DNA of 46,005 nt from JAKPQD01 sp029572965 (GTDB lineage Bacteria > Bacteroidota > Bacteroidia > Bacteroidales > DTGW01): the NCBI GenBank assembly GCA_035374585.1, contig DAOSPF010000024.1, forward strand, positions 1 to 46,005, in the 5' to 3' direction. Below the pieces are notes generated by a model. It was not told where the DNA came from. It saw only the letters and a program-made list of their open reading frames with translations, and did not search any database. Positions 8,012 through 16,892 of this stretch are shown in pieces. The translations under genes and the position numbers were made by a program. Each line of letters opens with the position of its first letter. The stretch's first letter is position 1.

Positions 8012-8803
8012 TTACAAATGAAGAATATTCGTGCCTTTCTGAAAATCAAGTGGAGAAACCCCATAATACTTAGTAAAATGGCGCACAAAATGGCTGCTGT
8101 CATAAAAGCCAGTCATAATAGCAATATCGGCAATAGACATCTTACGTTCGAGCAAATTACGGGCAGCCCGTAAACGATTATCAAGCAAATACTGATGCGG
8201 AGCAAGCCCTGTTAGTTTCTTGAACAAACGCGAAAAGTGAAACATGCTTAAGAATGCTTTGTCCGCCAATTCTTCAAGAGAAATAGGAACATCAATCTGA
8301 TTATCTAAAATATAGCGGATTCGTTTTAACCTGTCGTCTTCATGATTAATTACGTTCCTTGCATCAATACAAAATTGTAAACTTCTTATTATTTCTTCGA
8401 TATAAAAGTTTACATTTTCAATTTCCTTGTCATTGATGAGACTGTTAAATAAGAGAGAAAGATTTTCAGCAATAACAGCGTTTTCAACAATATTAAAAAA
8501 ATAAAGCCTGTCTTGAGTGTAAAACTTTTTAAGATACTCTAAAGATATAGACAAAACAATATAATCATGACCCGCATCATTGGTTTCGCTAATACTATGA
8601 GGCTCTTCTGAATTAATAATGAATATATCGCCTTCTGCAACAACATATTTTGATTGATTGATTGTAAGTATCCTGGAACCACTGACAACCATACCAACAG
8701 ATAATGACAAATGCCTGTGCACCGGAAATTTTTTAGAAACACCATGCCCACAAACAATGCTAATGGCTTTATCAATACTTTTGTAATATTTGATTTTCGA
8801 CAT
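8012..8803 (-). CDS. AraC family transcriptional regulator
   Basis: The protein has an N-terminal cupin-like ligand-binding domain (about residues 20-100, with FPVHRHLSLSVGMVVSG and AEGDIFIINSEEPHSI) and a C-terminal double helix-turn-helix domain (about residues 160-260, with SLEELADKAFLSMFHFSRLFKKLTG and MTGFYDSSHFVRHFTKYYGVSP). The total of 263 residues is normal. It is the first gene of a same-strand group followed by a cupin and a YjdF-family protein, which it probably regulates. A -7 box lies almost on the start codon, so the mRNA may be leaderless or nearly so. Confidence 0.93.
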   Translation of the reverse strand: MSKIKYYKSIDKAISIVCGHGVSKKFPVHRHLSLSVGMVVSGSRILTINQSKYVVAEGDIFIINSEEPHSISETNDAGHDYIVLSISLEYLKKFYTQDRLYFFNIVENAVIAENLSLLFNSLINDKEIENVNFYIEEIIRSLQFCIDARNVINHEDDRLKRIRYILDNQIDVPISLEELADKAFLSMFHFSRLFKKLTGLAPHQYLLDNRLRAARNLLERKMSIADIAIMTGFYDSSHFVRHFTKYYGVSPLDFQKGTNILHL

Positions 8804-8807
8804 GTTT

Positions 8808-8815
8808 CAAATTTA
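8808..8815 (-). promoter_or_regulatory. Possible -7 box of the AraC gene
   Basis: The minus strand reads TAAATTTG, matching TAnnTTTG, with its last base 5 bases before the ATG. If used, transcription would begin at or next to the start codon. Confidence 0.35.
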
Positions 8816-8863
8816 GTAAATCGTTGAAAATGAATTACCAAAATATTAAAAGACCACTCGAAA

Positions 8864-9712
8864 TTAATCTTTCATACTTTTCAACGGAAAATCTTTAAGC
8901 CGGATAAACTTATACCCTTGTTCTCTCAAGGCAGGAATGATGATTCGTAAAGCTTCGCACGTATTCCATTTTGGGTGGTTGAAATGCATAATGACAATAG
9001 CCCCAGGCTTGGCATGTTTTATGACATTTTGAGCTATAATAGTATCAGGAGTATTGGCCACGGCATCCCCCGAAAGAACTTCATAACTAACTACAGTTAT
9101 TCCGAGCTTTGTAGCCATACGAGCACAACTTTCATCAATAAATGCAGTAGCTGAACGATAAAAGCGTGGTTTTTTACCAATAATAGCTTCTATTTTACGA
9201 GCATTAGCTTCTATTTCGTCAAAAGCTTCTGAAGGATTGGCTGTCCCTTTTATTCCATATTCGCTTTCGCCACAAGCAGAGCAGGGTTTGTGGTTCAATC
9301 CATGGTTCTCAATTTCAAAAAGGCTGTCCTGACTAAGTGCAACAAGCGCTTTGAAGTGCTTGTCAATCCACCTGCCAGTAACAAAAAGTGTTGCAGGGAC
9401 ATTTTCTTTACGAAGAAGCTGAATTAATTCATAATCGTAACCTTTGCCTTTTTCTTTTCCGCATGCATCAAAGGTAAAAGCAATCAGTTTCTGCTTAGTA
9501 GAAATTTTTTCATCAACGCCTTTAACAAACTCGCCCCAATGACCAGGCTTTGCATGCTTGAATTCTTTTACAACCTTCTTTTTAAGATTGGTATAAGATG
9601 TATCTGCATAGAGTTTTTTCAAAAAAACATCATTTTTGAATTGCCCGGCCATTTGACAATAGGCAATGGAGCAAAAAAATAGTGAAATAGCTGAAAACAA
9701 AAAAGATTTCAT
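8864..9712 (-). CDS. Secreted polysaccharide deacetylase (NodB-type)
   Basis: A signal peptide (MKSFLFSAISLFFCSIAYCQ) is followed by a NodB homology domain of the carbohydrate esterase 4 type. Motif 1 is AFTFDACG with the catalytic and metal Asp, motif 2 is ENHGLNH with the two metal His, and motif 3 is RFYRSATAFID with the conserved Arg. A later VIMHFNHP segment fits the end of the barrel. The enzyme should remove N- or O-acetyl groups from a cell-wall or capsule polysaccharide outside the cytoplasm. It follows a terminator for lpxA, so it is probably expressed separately. Confidence 0.88.
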   Translation of the reverse strand: MKSFLFSAISLFFCSIAYCQMAGQFKNDVFLKKLYADTSYTNLKKKVVKEFKHAKPGHWGEFVKGVDEKISTKQKLIAFTFDACGKEKGKGYDYELIQLLRKENVPATLFVTGRWIDKHFKALVALSQDSLFEIENHGLNHKPCSACGESEYGIKGTANPSEAFDEIEANARKIEAIIGKKPRFYRSATAFIDESCARMATKLGITVVSYEVLSGDAVANTPDTIIAQNVIKHAKPGAIVIMHFNHPKWNTCEALRIIIPALREQGYKFIRLKDFPLKSMKD

Positions 9713-9722
9713 TGTAACCCAT

Positions 9723-9756
9723 TAAAAAAAAAGGTTTTACCTATAAAGTAAAACCT
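9723..9756 (-). terminator. Rho-independent terminator of the lpxA operon
   Basis: On the minus strand a 9-bp perfect stem (AGGTTTTAC with GTAAAACCT, loop of 7 bases) is followed by nine T residues. It sits 24 bases after the lpxA stop. Confidence 0.85.
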
Positions 9757-9779
9757 CAACAAAATATTTAATAAGACTT

Positions 9780-10580
9780 TTAATCATTATCGCCACTATC
9801 AGTTTCATAGCCTTTCATGATTCCACGTTTAGAATTGCGGATAAACATCACAATTTCATCACGTTCAGGAATAGCAGGAAGGTTTGTTTCAATATATTCA
9901 AGTGCTTGAGAGTGGTTCATATTTCTCAGATAGATACATCGGTACACTTCCTGGATAATATTGATAGTCTCATTTGAAAACTGGCGCCTGCGAAGGCCAA
10001 GACTATTAAGACCAACATAAGCAAGCGGTTCGCGGGCAGCTTTTACATAAGGCGGAACATCTTTTCGAACCAGAGAGCCACCACTAATAAAAGCATGTGC
10101 CCCAATTTTCACGAACTGGTGCACAACAGTTGAACCTCCGGTAATTACCCAATCGCCAATTTCTACTTCACCAGCCAGGCCAGTATATCCGGCAAGAATA
10201 ACATTGTTACCAATCAGACAATCGTGGGCTACGTGTACATAGCTCATCACAAGGCAATTATTGCCAATCACAGTTTTGTTTTTAGCAGCTGTGCCACGAT
10301 TAACAGTAACATACTCACGAATAGTAGTATTGTCGCCTATTTCAACAGTAGTATATTCTCCACGGAACTTCAAATCTTGAGGAAGGCCAGCAATAGAAGC
10401 GCAAGAATCAATCTTACAATTTTTACCAATACGCGCACCATTACGGATAACAGCTCCGGCACCAATCCAGGTCCCGTCACCAATAATAACGTCTTTTTCG
10501 ATTGTAGCAAAAGGCTCAATGATAACGTTCTGCCCTATTTGAGCCTCAGGATGAACATTTGTAAGAGGATGAAAACTCAT
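9780..10580 (-). CDS. lpxA: Acyl-ACP--UDP-N-acetylglucosamine O-acyltransferase
   Basis: LpxA carries out the first step of lipid A synthesis, moving a 3-hydroxyacyl chain from ACP to UDP-GlcNAc. The protein begins with a left-handed parallel beta-helix made of hexapeptide repeats (residues 1-190), with the catalytic His in YVHVAHDCLIGNN, and ends in a helical domain (SLGLRRRQFSNETI onward). The length of 266 residues is normal. It is the last gene of an HD-lpxD-lpxC/fabZ-lpxA operon; 29 bases separate it from lpxC/fabZ and a strong terminator follows. Confidence 0.96.
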   Translation of the reverse strand: MSFHPLTNVHPEAQIGQNVIIEPFATIEKDVIIGDGTWIGAGAVIRNGARIGKNCKIDSCASIAGLPQDLKFRGEYTTVEIGDNTTIREYVTVNRGTAAKNKTVIGNNCLVMSYVHVAHDCLIGNNVILAGYTGLAGEVEIGDWVITGGSTVVHQFVKIGAHAFISGGSLVRKDVPPYVKAAREPLAYVGLNSLGLRRRQFSNETINIIQEVYRCIYLRNMNHSQALEYIETNLPAIPERDEIVMFIRNSKRGIMKGYETDSGDND

Positions 10581-10609
10581 ATTTTAGATTTTTGGCAAAT
10601 GTATATTTT

Positions 10610-12004
10610 TTATTTTGTTTTAACAATCTGAGCGCAAAGTTCTGCTTCTGTAACCACAGCATTGCCAACAAAAGCCTGTGCCCACATGGTAACGATACCA
10701 CGACGTATCGGTTCAATAAGCTCCAATTTGAAAATCAGCGTATCACCTGGGACAACTTTCTTTTTAAATTTTACTTTGTCAATTTTGAGAAAATATGTAC
10801 TGTAAGTTTCAGGGTCTTCAACTGTATTTAAAGCTAATAACCCACCACATTGAGCCAAAGCTTCAATGATAAGCACACCAGGCATTACTGGTTCTCCAGG
10901 AAAGTGGCCAACAAAGAAAGGTTCGTTCATTGTTACATTCTTGATACCAACAATCATCTGGTCTGTACGCTCAATGATTTTATCAACCAATAGGAAAGGC
11001 GGCCTGTGTGGCAATATTTTCATTATTTGGTTAATATCAAGCAATGGGTTTTCAGCCGGATTATATTTTGGAACAGCTGGTTTTAAGCTTTCTTTTTTTA
11101 TTATTTTTCGAAGAAGTTTAGCAAATTCAGTATTTGCATGGTGCCCAGGGCGTGAAGCAATTATCCTGGCTTTGATTGGCATACCTACTAACGTTAAATC
11201 ACCAACCATGTCGAGCAATTTGTGACGAGCTGGTTCGTTGCGGAAACGCAGTTCGATGTTGTTCAACACCCCTTCAGGCTGAACTGAAAACTTAGGTTTA
11301 TTGAGCAATGCAGATAAATGATCAAGTTCCTCTTGCTCGACTTTTCTATCAACGATTACAATAGCATTGTCAATGTCGCCACCTTTAATAAGGTTATGTT
11401 TGGCCAGTAATTCAAGCTCATGCAAGAAAACGAAAGTACGACAAGGTGCAATTTCTTTAGCAAATTCTTTCAACGAATTCATTGAAGCATACTGATTGCC
11501 AAGCACTTTTGAATTATAGTCGATTTGAACAGTAATGCTGAAATGGTCATCAGGGAAAGCAACAATTTCAATACCCTTTTCAACATCATGAAATTCAATT
11601 CTTTCCTTTAACTCAAAAAATTTTTTTTCTGCTTCTAACTCTACAATACCAACCTTTTCAATACCTTCAACATAAGGTTTGGCACTACCATCTAAAATTG
11701 GGACTTCAGGGGCATCAATTTCAATCAAAGCATTGTCAACACCTAAACCTGTGAGTGCAGCAAGCAAATGTTCAAGTGTACTAATACGTACACCATTTTC
11801 ATCAAGTGTTGTGCCACGTGAAGTGTCAATTACATTATCTACAATAGCGTGTACAATAGGATTTTCATCCAAATCAATACGCATAAACCTTATACCATGA
11901 TTTGCTGCCGCCGGTTTGATATACATGTTAACCATAAGGCCTGTATGAAGTCCTTTGCCTGAAAAATGCACCTCTGCGGCCAGCGTTTTCTGTTTTTCTG
12001 CCAT
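10610..12004 (-). CDS. lpxC/fabZ: Bifunctional LpxC deacetylase / FabZ dehydratase
   Basis: The protein fuses two enzymes. Residues about 1-305 are LpxC, the zinc enzyme that removes the acetyl group of UDP-3-O-acyl-GlcNAc; His in STLEHLLAAL and the HKLLDMVGD motif supply zinc ligands. Residues about 320-464 are FabZ, the 3-hydroxyacyl-ACP dehydratase of fatty acid synthesis, with LPHRPPFLLVDKI, the catalytic His in GHFPGEPVMPG and Glu in IEALAQ. This fusion is known in Bacteroidota and couples lipid A and fatty acid supply. It lies between lpxD (26 bases upstream) and lpxA. Confidence 0.97.
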   Translation of the reverse strand: MAEKQKTLAAEVHFSGKGLHTGLMVNMYIKPAAANHGIRFMRIDLDENPIVHAIVDNVIDTSRGTTLDENGVRISTLEHLLAALTGLGVDNALIEIDAPEVPILDGSAKPYVEGIEKVGIVELEAEKKFFELKERIEFHDVEKGIEIVAFPDDHFSITVQIDYNSKVLGNQYASMNSLKEFAKEIAPCRTFVFLHELELLAKHNLIKGGDIDNAIVIVDRKVEQEELDHLSALLNKPKFSVQPEGVLNNIELRFRNEPARHKLLDMVGDLTLVGMPIKARIIASRPGHHANTEFAKLLRKIIKKESLKPAVPKYNPAENPLLDINQIMKILPHRPPFLLVDKIIERTDQMIVGIKNVTMNEPFFVGHFPGEPVMPGVLIIEALAQCGGLLALNTVEDPETYSTYFLKIDKVKFKKKVVPGDTLIFKLELIEPIRRGIVTMWAQAFVGNAVVTEAELCAQIVKTK

Positions 12005-12030
12005 AATGGAGTATGATTTTAAATATTTTT

Positions 12031-13074
12031 CTATTGATTTTTATTCTTTATCTCTTTAATGTCGCGCTCTACCTGATTTAACTGAGCGTTTAGCTTAGGC
12101 AGATTGCGGAAAAGAACATAACATTTCATGTATTCTTTAAAGTCAAATGCAGGAGCACCAATCATAGTTGCGTCTTCTTTCGTAATGGAAGCATTAACAC
12201 CCGATTGTGCGCCAAGTTTAACTCCATCGGCAACAGTTATATGACCAGCCAGGCCGACCTGGCCGCCAAACATACAATTCTTGCCAACTTTTGTTGAACC
12301 AGCAACGCCTGTCTGAGCTGCAAATACAGTATTCTCGCCTATTTCAACATTATGAGCTATCTGAATAAGGTTGTCAAGCTTAACGCCTTTACGAATAATG
12401 GTCGAACCCATAGTAGCCCTGTCTATTGTAGTATTAGCGCCTATTTCAACATAGTCTTCGATAACAACATTGCCAATCTGAGGAACCTTCTTGTAATTGT
12501 TTTCTGAATTTGGAGCAAAACCAAAGCCATCGGCCCCTATCACCGCTCCGGCATGGATAACGCAGTTAGCGCCTATCTTACAATCGGCATAAATCTTCAC
12601 TCCAGGATAAATAACAGTGTTTTCGCCAATAGTAACGTTCTCGCCAATGAAAGCCTGAGGATAAATCTTAGCATTGTTGCCAATTTTTACATTGTTGTCT
12701 ATGTAAGCAAAAGCCCCAATATACAGGTCTGTACCAAGGGTTGCAGATTCACTGATATAGCAATTGCTTTCTATTCCAGACTTTTGAGGCTTTGCCTGTT
12801 GATACATCTCCAAAAGAGCGGCAAAACACTGATAAGCATCGTCAACCTTAATTAGGGTGGCTGATACAGGCCCTTCAATCTGTAATGTTTTATTTACAAG
12901 CACTATTGAAGCCTTTGTTTCATACAAATACTTATTGTACTTGGGATTAGCCAGAAAAGCCATTGTTCCCGGCCGTCCTTCTTCAATCTTAGCAATATCT
13001 GAAACCTCAACGTCCGGATTTCCGACGACTTCCCCTTTTAAAAAGCTTGCTATAGCTTGTGCTGTAAATTTCAT
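12031..13074 (-). CDS. lpxD: UDP-3-O-(3-hydroxyacyl)glucosamine N-acyltransferase
   Basis: LpxD adds the second acyl chain in lipid A synthesis. The N-terminal domain (residues 1-100) is the uridine-binding part, with the typical MAFLANPKYNKYL stretch. Residues about 105-320 are hexapeptide repeats forming a left-handed beta-helix, with the catalytic His in QIAHNVEIG and the conserved IGADGFGFAP. A helical tail (LNQVERDIKEIKNKNQ) closes the protein. The length of 347 residues is usual. It is the second gene of the lipid A operon and follows the HD-domain gene by 96 bases. Confidence 0.97.
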   Translation of the reverse strand: MKFTAQAIASFLKGEVVGNPDVEVSDIAKIEEGRPGTMAFLANPKYNKYLYETKASIVLVNKTLQIEGPVSATLIKVDDAYQCFAALLEMYQQAKPQKSGIESNCYISESATLGTDLYIGAFAYIDNNVKIGNNAKIYPQAFIGENVTIGENTVIYPGVKIYADCKIGANCVIHAGAVIGADGFGFAPNSENNYKKVPQIGNVVIEDYVEIGANTTIDRATMGSTIIRKGVKLDNLIQIAHNVEIGENTVFAAQTGVAGSTKVGKNCMFGGQVGLAGHITVADGVKLGAQSGVNASITKEDATMIGAPAFDFKEYMKCYVLFRNLPKLNAQLNQVERDIKEIKNKNQ

Positions 13075-13170
13075 ATTGTCAATATTATGTTTTGTTTTAC
13101 TTTTTCAGGCTTTTGACCAATAAAACTATGCTTGTCTGTTATTTAAATAAGCCAACAAAGATAATATCTT

Positions 13171-14427
13171 TTATATTTTACTGATTATTTCTTTTGGATA
13201 ACAAAGAAAATGCTTGGTCACGACCTTTGTAAGCACCTGCATATTGAGCATATCCGAAGCTTCAGCAATATCAACTACTTTGCCGTTGTTATATAATATT
13301 CCTATGTTGTGTTCGCCTGTTTCGTATATATTGCTGGTAATAGAATCGGCAAAAACCATAAATGAAGCCTCTTTTGATGAAAGTGAAAAATGCTTTTCTG
13401 TTTTTTCAATCATTTCAGCAATACGTTCAGCAGAGAAAGGCTGATTTTGGAGTTCAATTTTATACAATTGCCGGCTAATCATTTTCTGACAAAGGGTTGA
13501 CAATATTTTATCATCATGTTCCATCCATACTTTGGTGGCTGAGATAATATCTGTATCATCAAGCCTTACAAAATGCTGGAGCATCGTATTTAAATCTTTC
13601 TCGTCAGCAGCATTGATGAAGCTTCTGTCAAATTTTTTGAACAAAAAGTATTCTAAAGCAGGAGGTGCAAATAATTTATCACCCTGTAAGCTCAGTTCTT
13701 TAGCTCGTTTCAAAATATTTATCAACAAATTCTCAGCAGACAAAACCGTTTTATGAAGATACACCTGCCAATACATCAACCGGCGGGCAATCAAAAACTT
13801 TTCGATAGAATAAATCCCTTTAGCTTCAACCACCAACTTGTCATCCACTACGTTAAGCATCTTGATAATGCGGTCTGAGCCAACAACTCCTTCTGAAACC
13901 CCTGTAAAAAAACTATCTCGGCGCAGGTAATCGAGCCTGTCCATATCCAGCTGGCCAGATACAAGCTGATGCAGAAACCTCTTATGATATTTATCCTGAA
14001 AAATGGCAATGGCCAATGTAAGCCTATTGTTGAATTGGGCATTTAATCCAGCCATAAGCAATTCAGAGATACTTTCATGCGTAAAGCCTTCAATAATGCC
14101 AAATTCCAAAGCATGTGAAAAAGGTCCGTGTCCAATGTCATGCAGCAAAATAGCAATATTAACAGCCTCAGCTTCTTCATCAGTAATTTCATGGCCTTTA
14201 GAACGAATTACTTCTATAGCCTGGTTCATCAGGAAGTAAGCGCCCAATACGTGTTGAAAACGAGTATGCATAGCCCCCGGATATACTAAGTTGGTAAGCC
14301 CCAGCTGACGTATCCTGCGCAGACGCTGCACCCATGGATGTTCTATCAAATCGAAAATTAAATCATTATTGATAGAAATAAACCCATAAACAGGGTCATT
14401 GACAATTTTTCGCTTATTTGTGTTCAA
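13171..14427 (-). CDS. HD-domain phosphohydrolase (YwfO/SAMHD1-like)
   Basis: The protein opens with KIVNDPVYGFISI and carries the HD metal-site signature: His in RFQHVLGAYFL, then HDIGHGPFSHALE. This matches the family of deoxynucleotide triphosphohydrolase-like HD proteins of about 410 residues found next to lpxD in Bacteroidota. The likely reaction is hydrolysis of a nucleotide phosphate, but the substrate is not known. The start is a TTG; there is no nearby ATG upstream of the conserved N-terminus, and a -7 box at 14442-14449 leaves room for only a very short leader. Confidence 0.88.
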   Translation of the reverse strand: MNTNKRKIVNDPVYGFISINNDLIFDLIEHPWVQRLRRIRQLGLTNLVYPGAMHTRFQHVLGAYFLMNQAIEVIRSKGHEITDEEAEAVNIAILLHDIGHGPFSHALEFGIIEGFTHESISELLMAGLNAQFNNRLTLAIAIFQDKYHKRFLHQLVSGQLDMDRLDYLRRDSFFTGVSEGVVGSDRIIKMLNVVDDKLVVEAKGIYSIEKFLIARRLMYWQVYLHKTVLSAENLLINILKRAKELSLQGDKLFAPPALEYFLFKKFDRSFINAADEKDLNTMLQHFVRLDDTDIISATKVWMEHDDKILSTLCQKMISRQLYKIELQNQPFSAERIAEMIEKTEKHFSLSSKEASFMVFADSITSNIYETGEHNIGILYNNGKVVDIAEASDMLNMQVLTKVVTKHFLCYPKEIISKI

Positions 14428-14441
14428 AAGAGAAATTTTTA

Positions 14442-14449
14442 CAAAAGTA
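14442..14449 (-). promoter_or_regulatory. Bacteroidota -7 box for the HD-lpxD-lpxC/fabZ-lpxA operon
   Basis: The minus strand reads TACTTTTG, matching TAnnTTTG, 14 bases before the TTG start. The leader would be only about 8 bases long. Confidence 0.55.
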
Positions 14450-14756
14450 AGATTTTGTAATTAACATGTTTTTATGAAAAATTAATAATAAGGTTAAAAA
14501 TGATATTAAACCCCAATTAATCATCAGGAGGCCATTTCTTGCCGAACTATATGATTTAGTTGAGTTAACCTTCCCGTTATAAACGGGACAAGCTGATTTA
14601 GTAATTGTCTGATGTTATTTATTAAATTGCAGGATAACAATTTATTAATCGATTAAGTATTAATTTGGGTTTTAAAAGATAATGAACGAATAAAAAGGAA
14701 TCGTAGCTAAAGATTAGCGAGGTTTAATAATCACAGCGTTTGCCAATTTTTTTTAC

Positions 14757-14800
14757 AAAGAACGCAAAGTATTACTAATCATTAATACTCTGCGTTCTTT
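14757..14800. terminator. Long intergenic hairpin downstream of fumarase
   Basis: An 18-bp stem with one mismatch (14757-14774 with 14783-14800) encloses an 8-base loop. It is 46 bases past the fumarase stop and may act as its terminator, but the strand with the T-rich tail is the opposite one, so it could also be a dispersed repeat. Confidence 0.5.
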
Positions 14801-14846
14801 ATTTTCTTTGTTTCGCCGCAATTAATTTGCAGTTAAGTATTCTTTA

Positions 14847-16478
14847 TCAGCAATTCCAAGGTTTAAGCTGCTTAAAGAAATCGTTTCCTTTATCATCGAC
14901 AAGAATAAACGCCGGGAAGTCCACAACTTCTATCTTCCAAATGGCTTCCATTCCAAGCTCCGGATATTCAAGCAATTCTACCTTGGTGATATTTTGTTGG
15001 GCAAGAATAGCTGCAGGCCCACCAATACTGCCAAGATAAAAGCCTCCAAACTTCTTACATGCCTCAGTTACTTCAGGGCTACGGTTTCCTTTAGCAATCA
15101 TAATCATACTTCCTCCATTTTCTTGGAATTTAGCCACATACGAATCCATACGCCCGGCTGTTGTTGGCCCAAACGAACCAGATGCCATTCCAGCAGGGGT
15201 TTTAGCAGGACCAGCGTAATATATCGGGTGGTCTTTCAAATACTGAGGAAGCCCCTCTCCTTTCTCGAGACGTTCGTTGAGCTTGGCATGAGCAATATCG
15301 CGCCCCACGATAATAGTCCCGTTCAATGAAAGTCTGGTAGCTACAGGATATTTGGTAAGTTCTGCCAAAACTTCTTTCATTGGACGGTTCAGGTTAATTT
15401 TCACCGCTTCGCCTTCTCCAACATTTCTCAACCTTTCAGGGATAAATCGCCCCGGATTGTCCTCCAGTTTTTCAACCCAAATACCATCTTTGTTAATCTT
15501 GGCTTTAATATTGCGGTCTGCAGAACATGAAACACCCATACCAACAGGACAAGAAGCTCCATGTCGGGGCAAACGTATAATACGCACATCATGGGCAAAA
15601 TATTTACCACCAAATTGAGCGCCCATACCAAACTGCTGAGCTGCTTTTAATATTTTTTGTTCGAGCTCTACATCGCGGAAAGCACGGCCATGTTCGTTGC
15701 CGGTAGTAGGCAAAGTATCCAAATATTTGGTAGATGCCAGTTTTATTGTTTTTAAACATGCCTCTGCAGAAGTGCCTCCAATAACGAATACCAAATGGTA
15801 TGGAGGACAGGCTGCAGTACCAAGCGTTTTCATTTTTTCAATAAGAAAGTTTTCAAGCTTCCCGGGAGTTAACAAGGCTTTTGTTTCCTGATAAAGGTAT
15901 GTTTTATTGGCAGAGCCTCCCCCTTTAGTAACAAAAAGGAACTTGTATTCATCGCCTTTTTCACAGTAAATGTCTATTTGGGCAGGTAAGTTTGTCCCGG
16001 TATTCTTTTCGTTATACATATCTAAAGCCACAGTCTGCGAATAGCGAAGGTTTTCTTCAGTATATGTTTTATATACCCCAAGAGATATGGCCTCAGCGTC
16101 ATTACCATCGGTAAACACAAGATGTCCTTTCTTTGCCACTACAGTAGCAGTTCCAGTATCCTGACAAAACGGCAATTGGCCTTTAGCAGATACCTCCGCA
16201 TTACGTAGCATAGTCAATGCTACATATTTATCGTTCTCACTTGCCTGTGGGTCGTCAAGTATAGCAGCAACCTGCTGTTGATGTTCAGTGCGCAAGAGAA
16301 ATGAACAATCGCGCAGTGCTGCATTGGTAACCATTGTAAGCGCTTCAGGATTAACACAAAGCACTTCTTTCCCATCAAATTGTTTTACAGATACATGCTC
16401 TTTGCTAAGCAAGTAATATTCGGTATTGTCTTTTTCCAATGGAAAAAGTTCCTGATAATAAAAGGGAGGTGTTGGCAT
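14847..16478 (-). CDS. fumA: Fumarate hydratase, class I (iron-sulfur)
   Basis: This enzyme interconverts fumarate and malate in the citric acid cycle. The 543-residue chain holds both parts of class I fumarases: the alpha domain (residues about 45-330) and the swivelling beta domain (about 345-540). Cluster Cys candidates are in PFCQDTGT, GASCPVGM and GVSCSADRN. The beta domain shows GTIIVGRDIAHAKL, YYAGPAKTPAG and SGSFGPTTAGRMD. The [4Fe-4S] cluster makes the enzyme oxygen-sensitive, in line with an anaerobe. It is preceded by four tandem 7-bp units that end 5 bases before the ATG. Confidence 0.95.
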   Translation of the reverse strand: MPTPPFYYQELFPLEKDNTEYYLLSKEHVSVKQFDGKEVLCVNPEALTMVTNAALRDCSFLLRTEHQQQVAAILDDPQASENDKYVALTMLRNAEVSAKGQLPFCQDTGTATVVAKKGHLVFTDGNDAEAISLGVYKTYTEENLRYSQTVALDMYNEKNTGTNLPAQIDIYCEKGDEYKFLFVTKGGGSANKTYLYQETKALLTPGKLENFLIEKMKTLGTAACPPYHLVFVIGGTSAEACLKTIKLASTKYLDTLPTTGNEHGRAFRDVELEQKILKAAQQFGMGAQFGGKYFAHDVRIIRLPRHGASCPVGMGVSCSADRNIKAKINKDGIWVEKLEDNPGRFIPERLRNVGEGEAVKINLNRPMKEVLAELTKYPVATRLSLNGTIIVGRDIAHAKLNERLEKGEGLPQYLKDHPIYYAGPAKTPAGMASGSFGPTTAGRMDSYVAKFQENGGSMIMIAKGNRSPEVTEACKKFGGFYLGSIGGPAAILAQQNITKVELLEYPELGMEAIWKIEVVDFPAFILVDDKGNDFFKQLKPWNC

Positions 16479-16482
16479 GATG

Positions 16483-16510
16483 ATTACTAATTACTAATTA
16501 CTAATTACTA
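16483..16510. repeat. Four perfect 7-bp tandem units before fumarase
   Basis: The unit ATTACTA occurs four times without a gap at 16483-16510 and a fifth partial copy (ATT) follows. The array lies between the ArsC-like gene and the fumarase start. Confidence 0.85.
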
Positions 16511-16531
16511 ATTTCGGATAACAATGAAATA

Positions 16532-16882
16532 TTATTTTATTAAAATATCTGCATTTGATGGAGGTTGAGCAAGTACTGCTTTATATTTTCCAACAATTAT
16601 AGGCCTTTGAAGGAGCTTTGGATTGTCAATGATAATCTGAACCCACTCATCGTCTGAGAAATTGCGACCTTTAAGCTCTATTTTGTATTCAGGTTCTTGT
16701 GTACGCACCAATTCTACAGGTTTTTTGCCCGATTTGAGAAATATTTCTTTCAACTCGTCAGAAGAAATGCCTTTTTCAAGATACTTAACAACCTCAAAAT
16801 CCACTCCTTTCTCTTTCAGGTAATTCAATCCCTCGCAACTCTTTTTGCAACGCGGATTGTGATATATTTTAAGTTTTTCCAT
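16532..16882 (-). CDS. ArsC/Spx family protein (arsenate reductase-like)
   Basis: The 116-residue protein has the thioredoxin-like fold of the ArsC/YffB family. The N-terminal KIYHNPRCKKSCEGLNYL has Cys in the NPRC position used by arsenate reductases, and RPIIVGKYKAVL near the C-terminus carries the conserved Arg-Pro. Members either reduce arsenate or other substrates with glutathione or glutaredoxin, or are regulators. The start at MEKLKIYH is preferred over an in-frame codon eight residues upstream, which would overlap the end of prfB. No other arsenic gene is nearby, so the role is open. Confidence 0.85.
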   Translation of the reverse strand: MEKLKIYHNPRCKKSCEGLNYLKEKGVDFEVVKYLEKGISSDELKEIFLKSGKKPVELVRTQEPEYKIELKGRNFSDDEWVQIIIDNPKLLQRPIIVGKYKAVLAQPPSNADILIK

Positions 16883-16892
16883 AAACAAAATT

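Larger units (their letters stand above)
14428..14846. other. 419-base intergenic region between fumarase and the HD gene
   Basis: I find no gene here. It contains the HD operon promoter (14442-14449); a small hairpin, CCCGTT with AACGGG, at about 14573-14587 between two copies of GATTTAGT (14553-14560 and 14595-14602); and a long hairpin at 14757-14800. Confidence 0.6.

Noticed and set aside
10224..10631. Long plus-strand open frame (135 codons) inside lpxA
   Set aside because: It is antisense to a clear lpxA gene, and its protein has no recognisable feature.
14553..14602. Small mobile element bounded by two GATTTAGT copies
   Set aside because: The 8-bp repeats have no inverted ends next to them, and the central hairpin is only 6 bp; chance is likely in AT-rich DNA.
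16532..16882. Arsenic resistance operon
   Set aside because: Only an ArsC-like protein is present; no arsB, acr3 or arsR gene is nearby.
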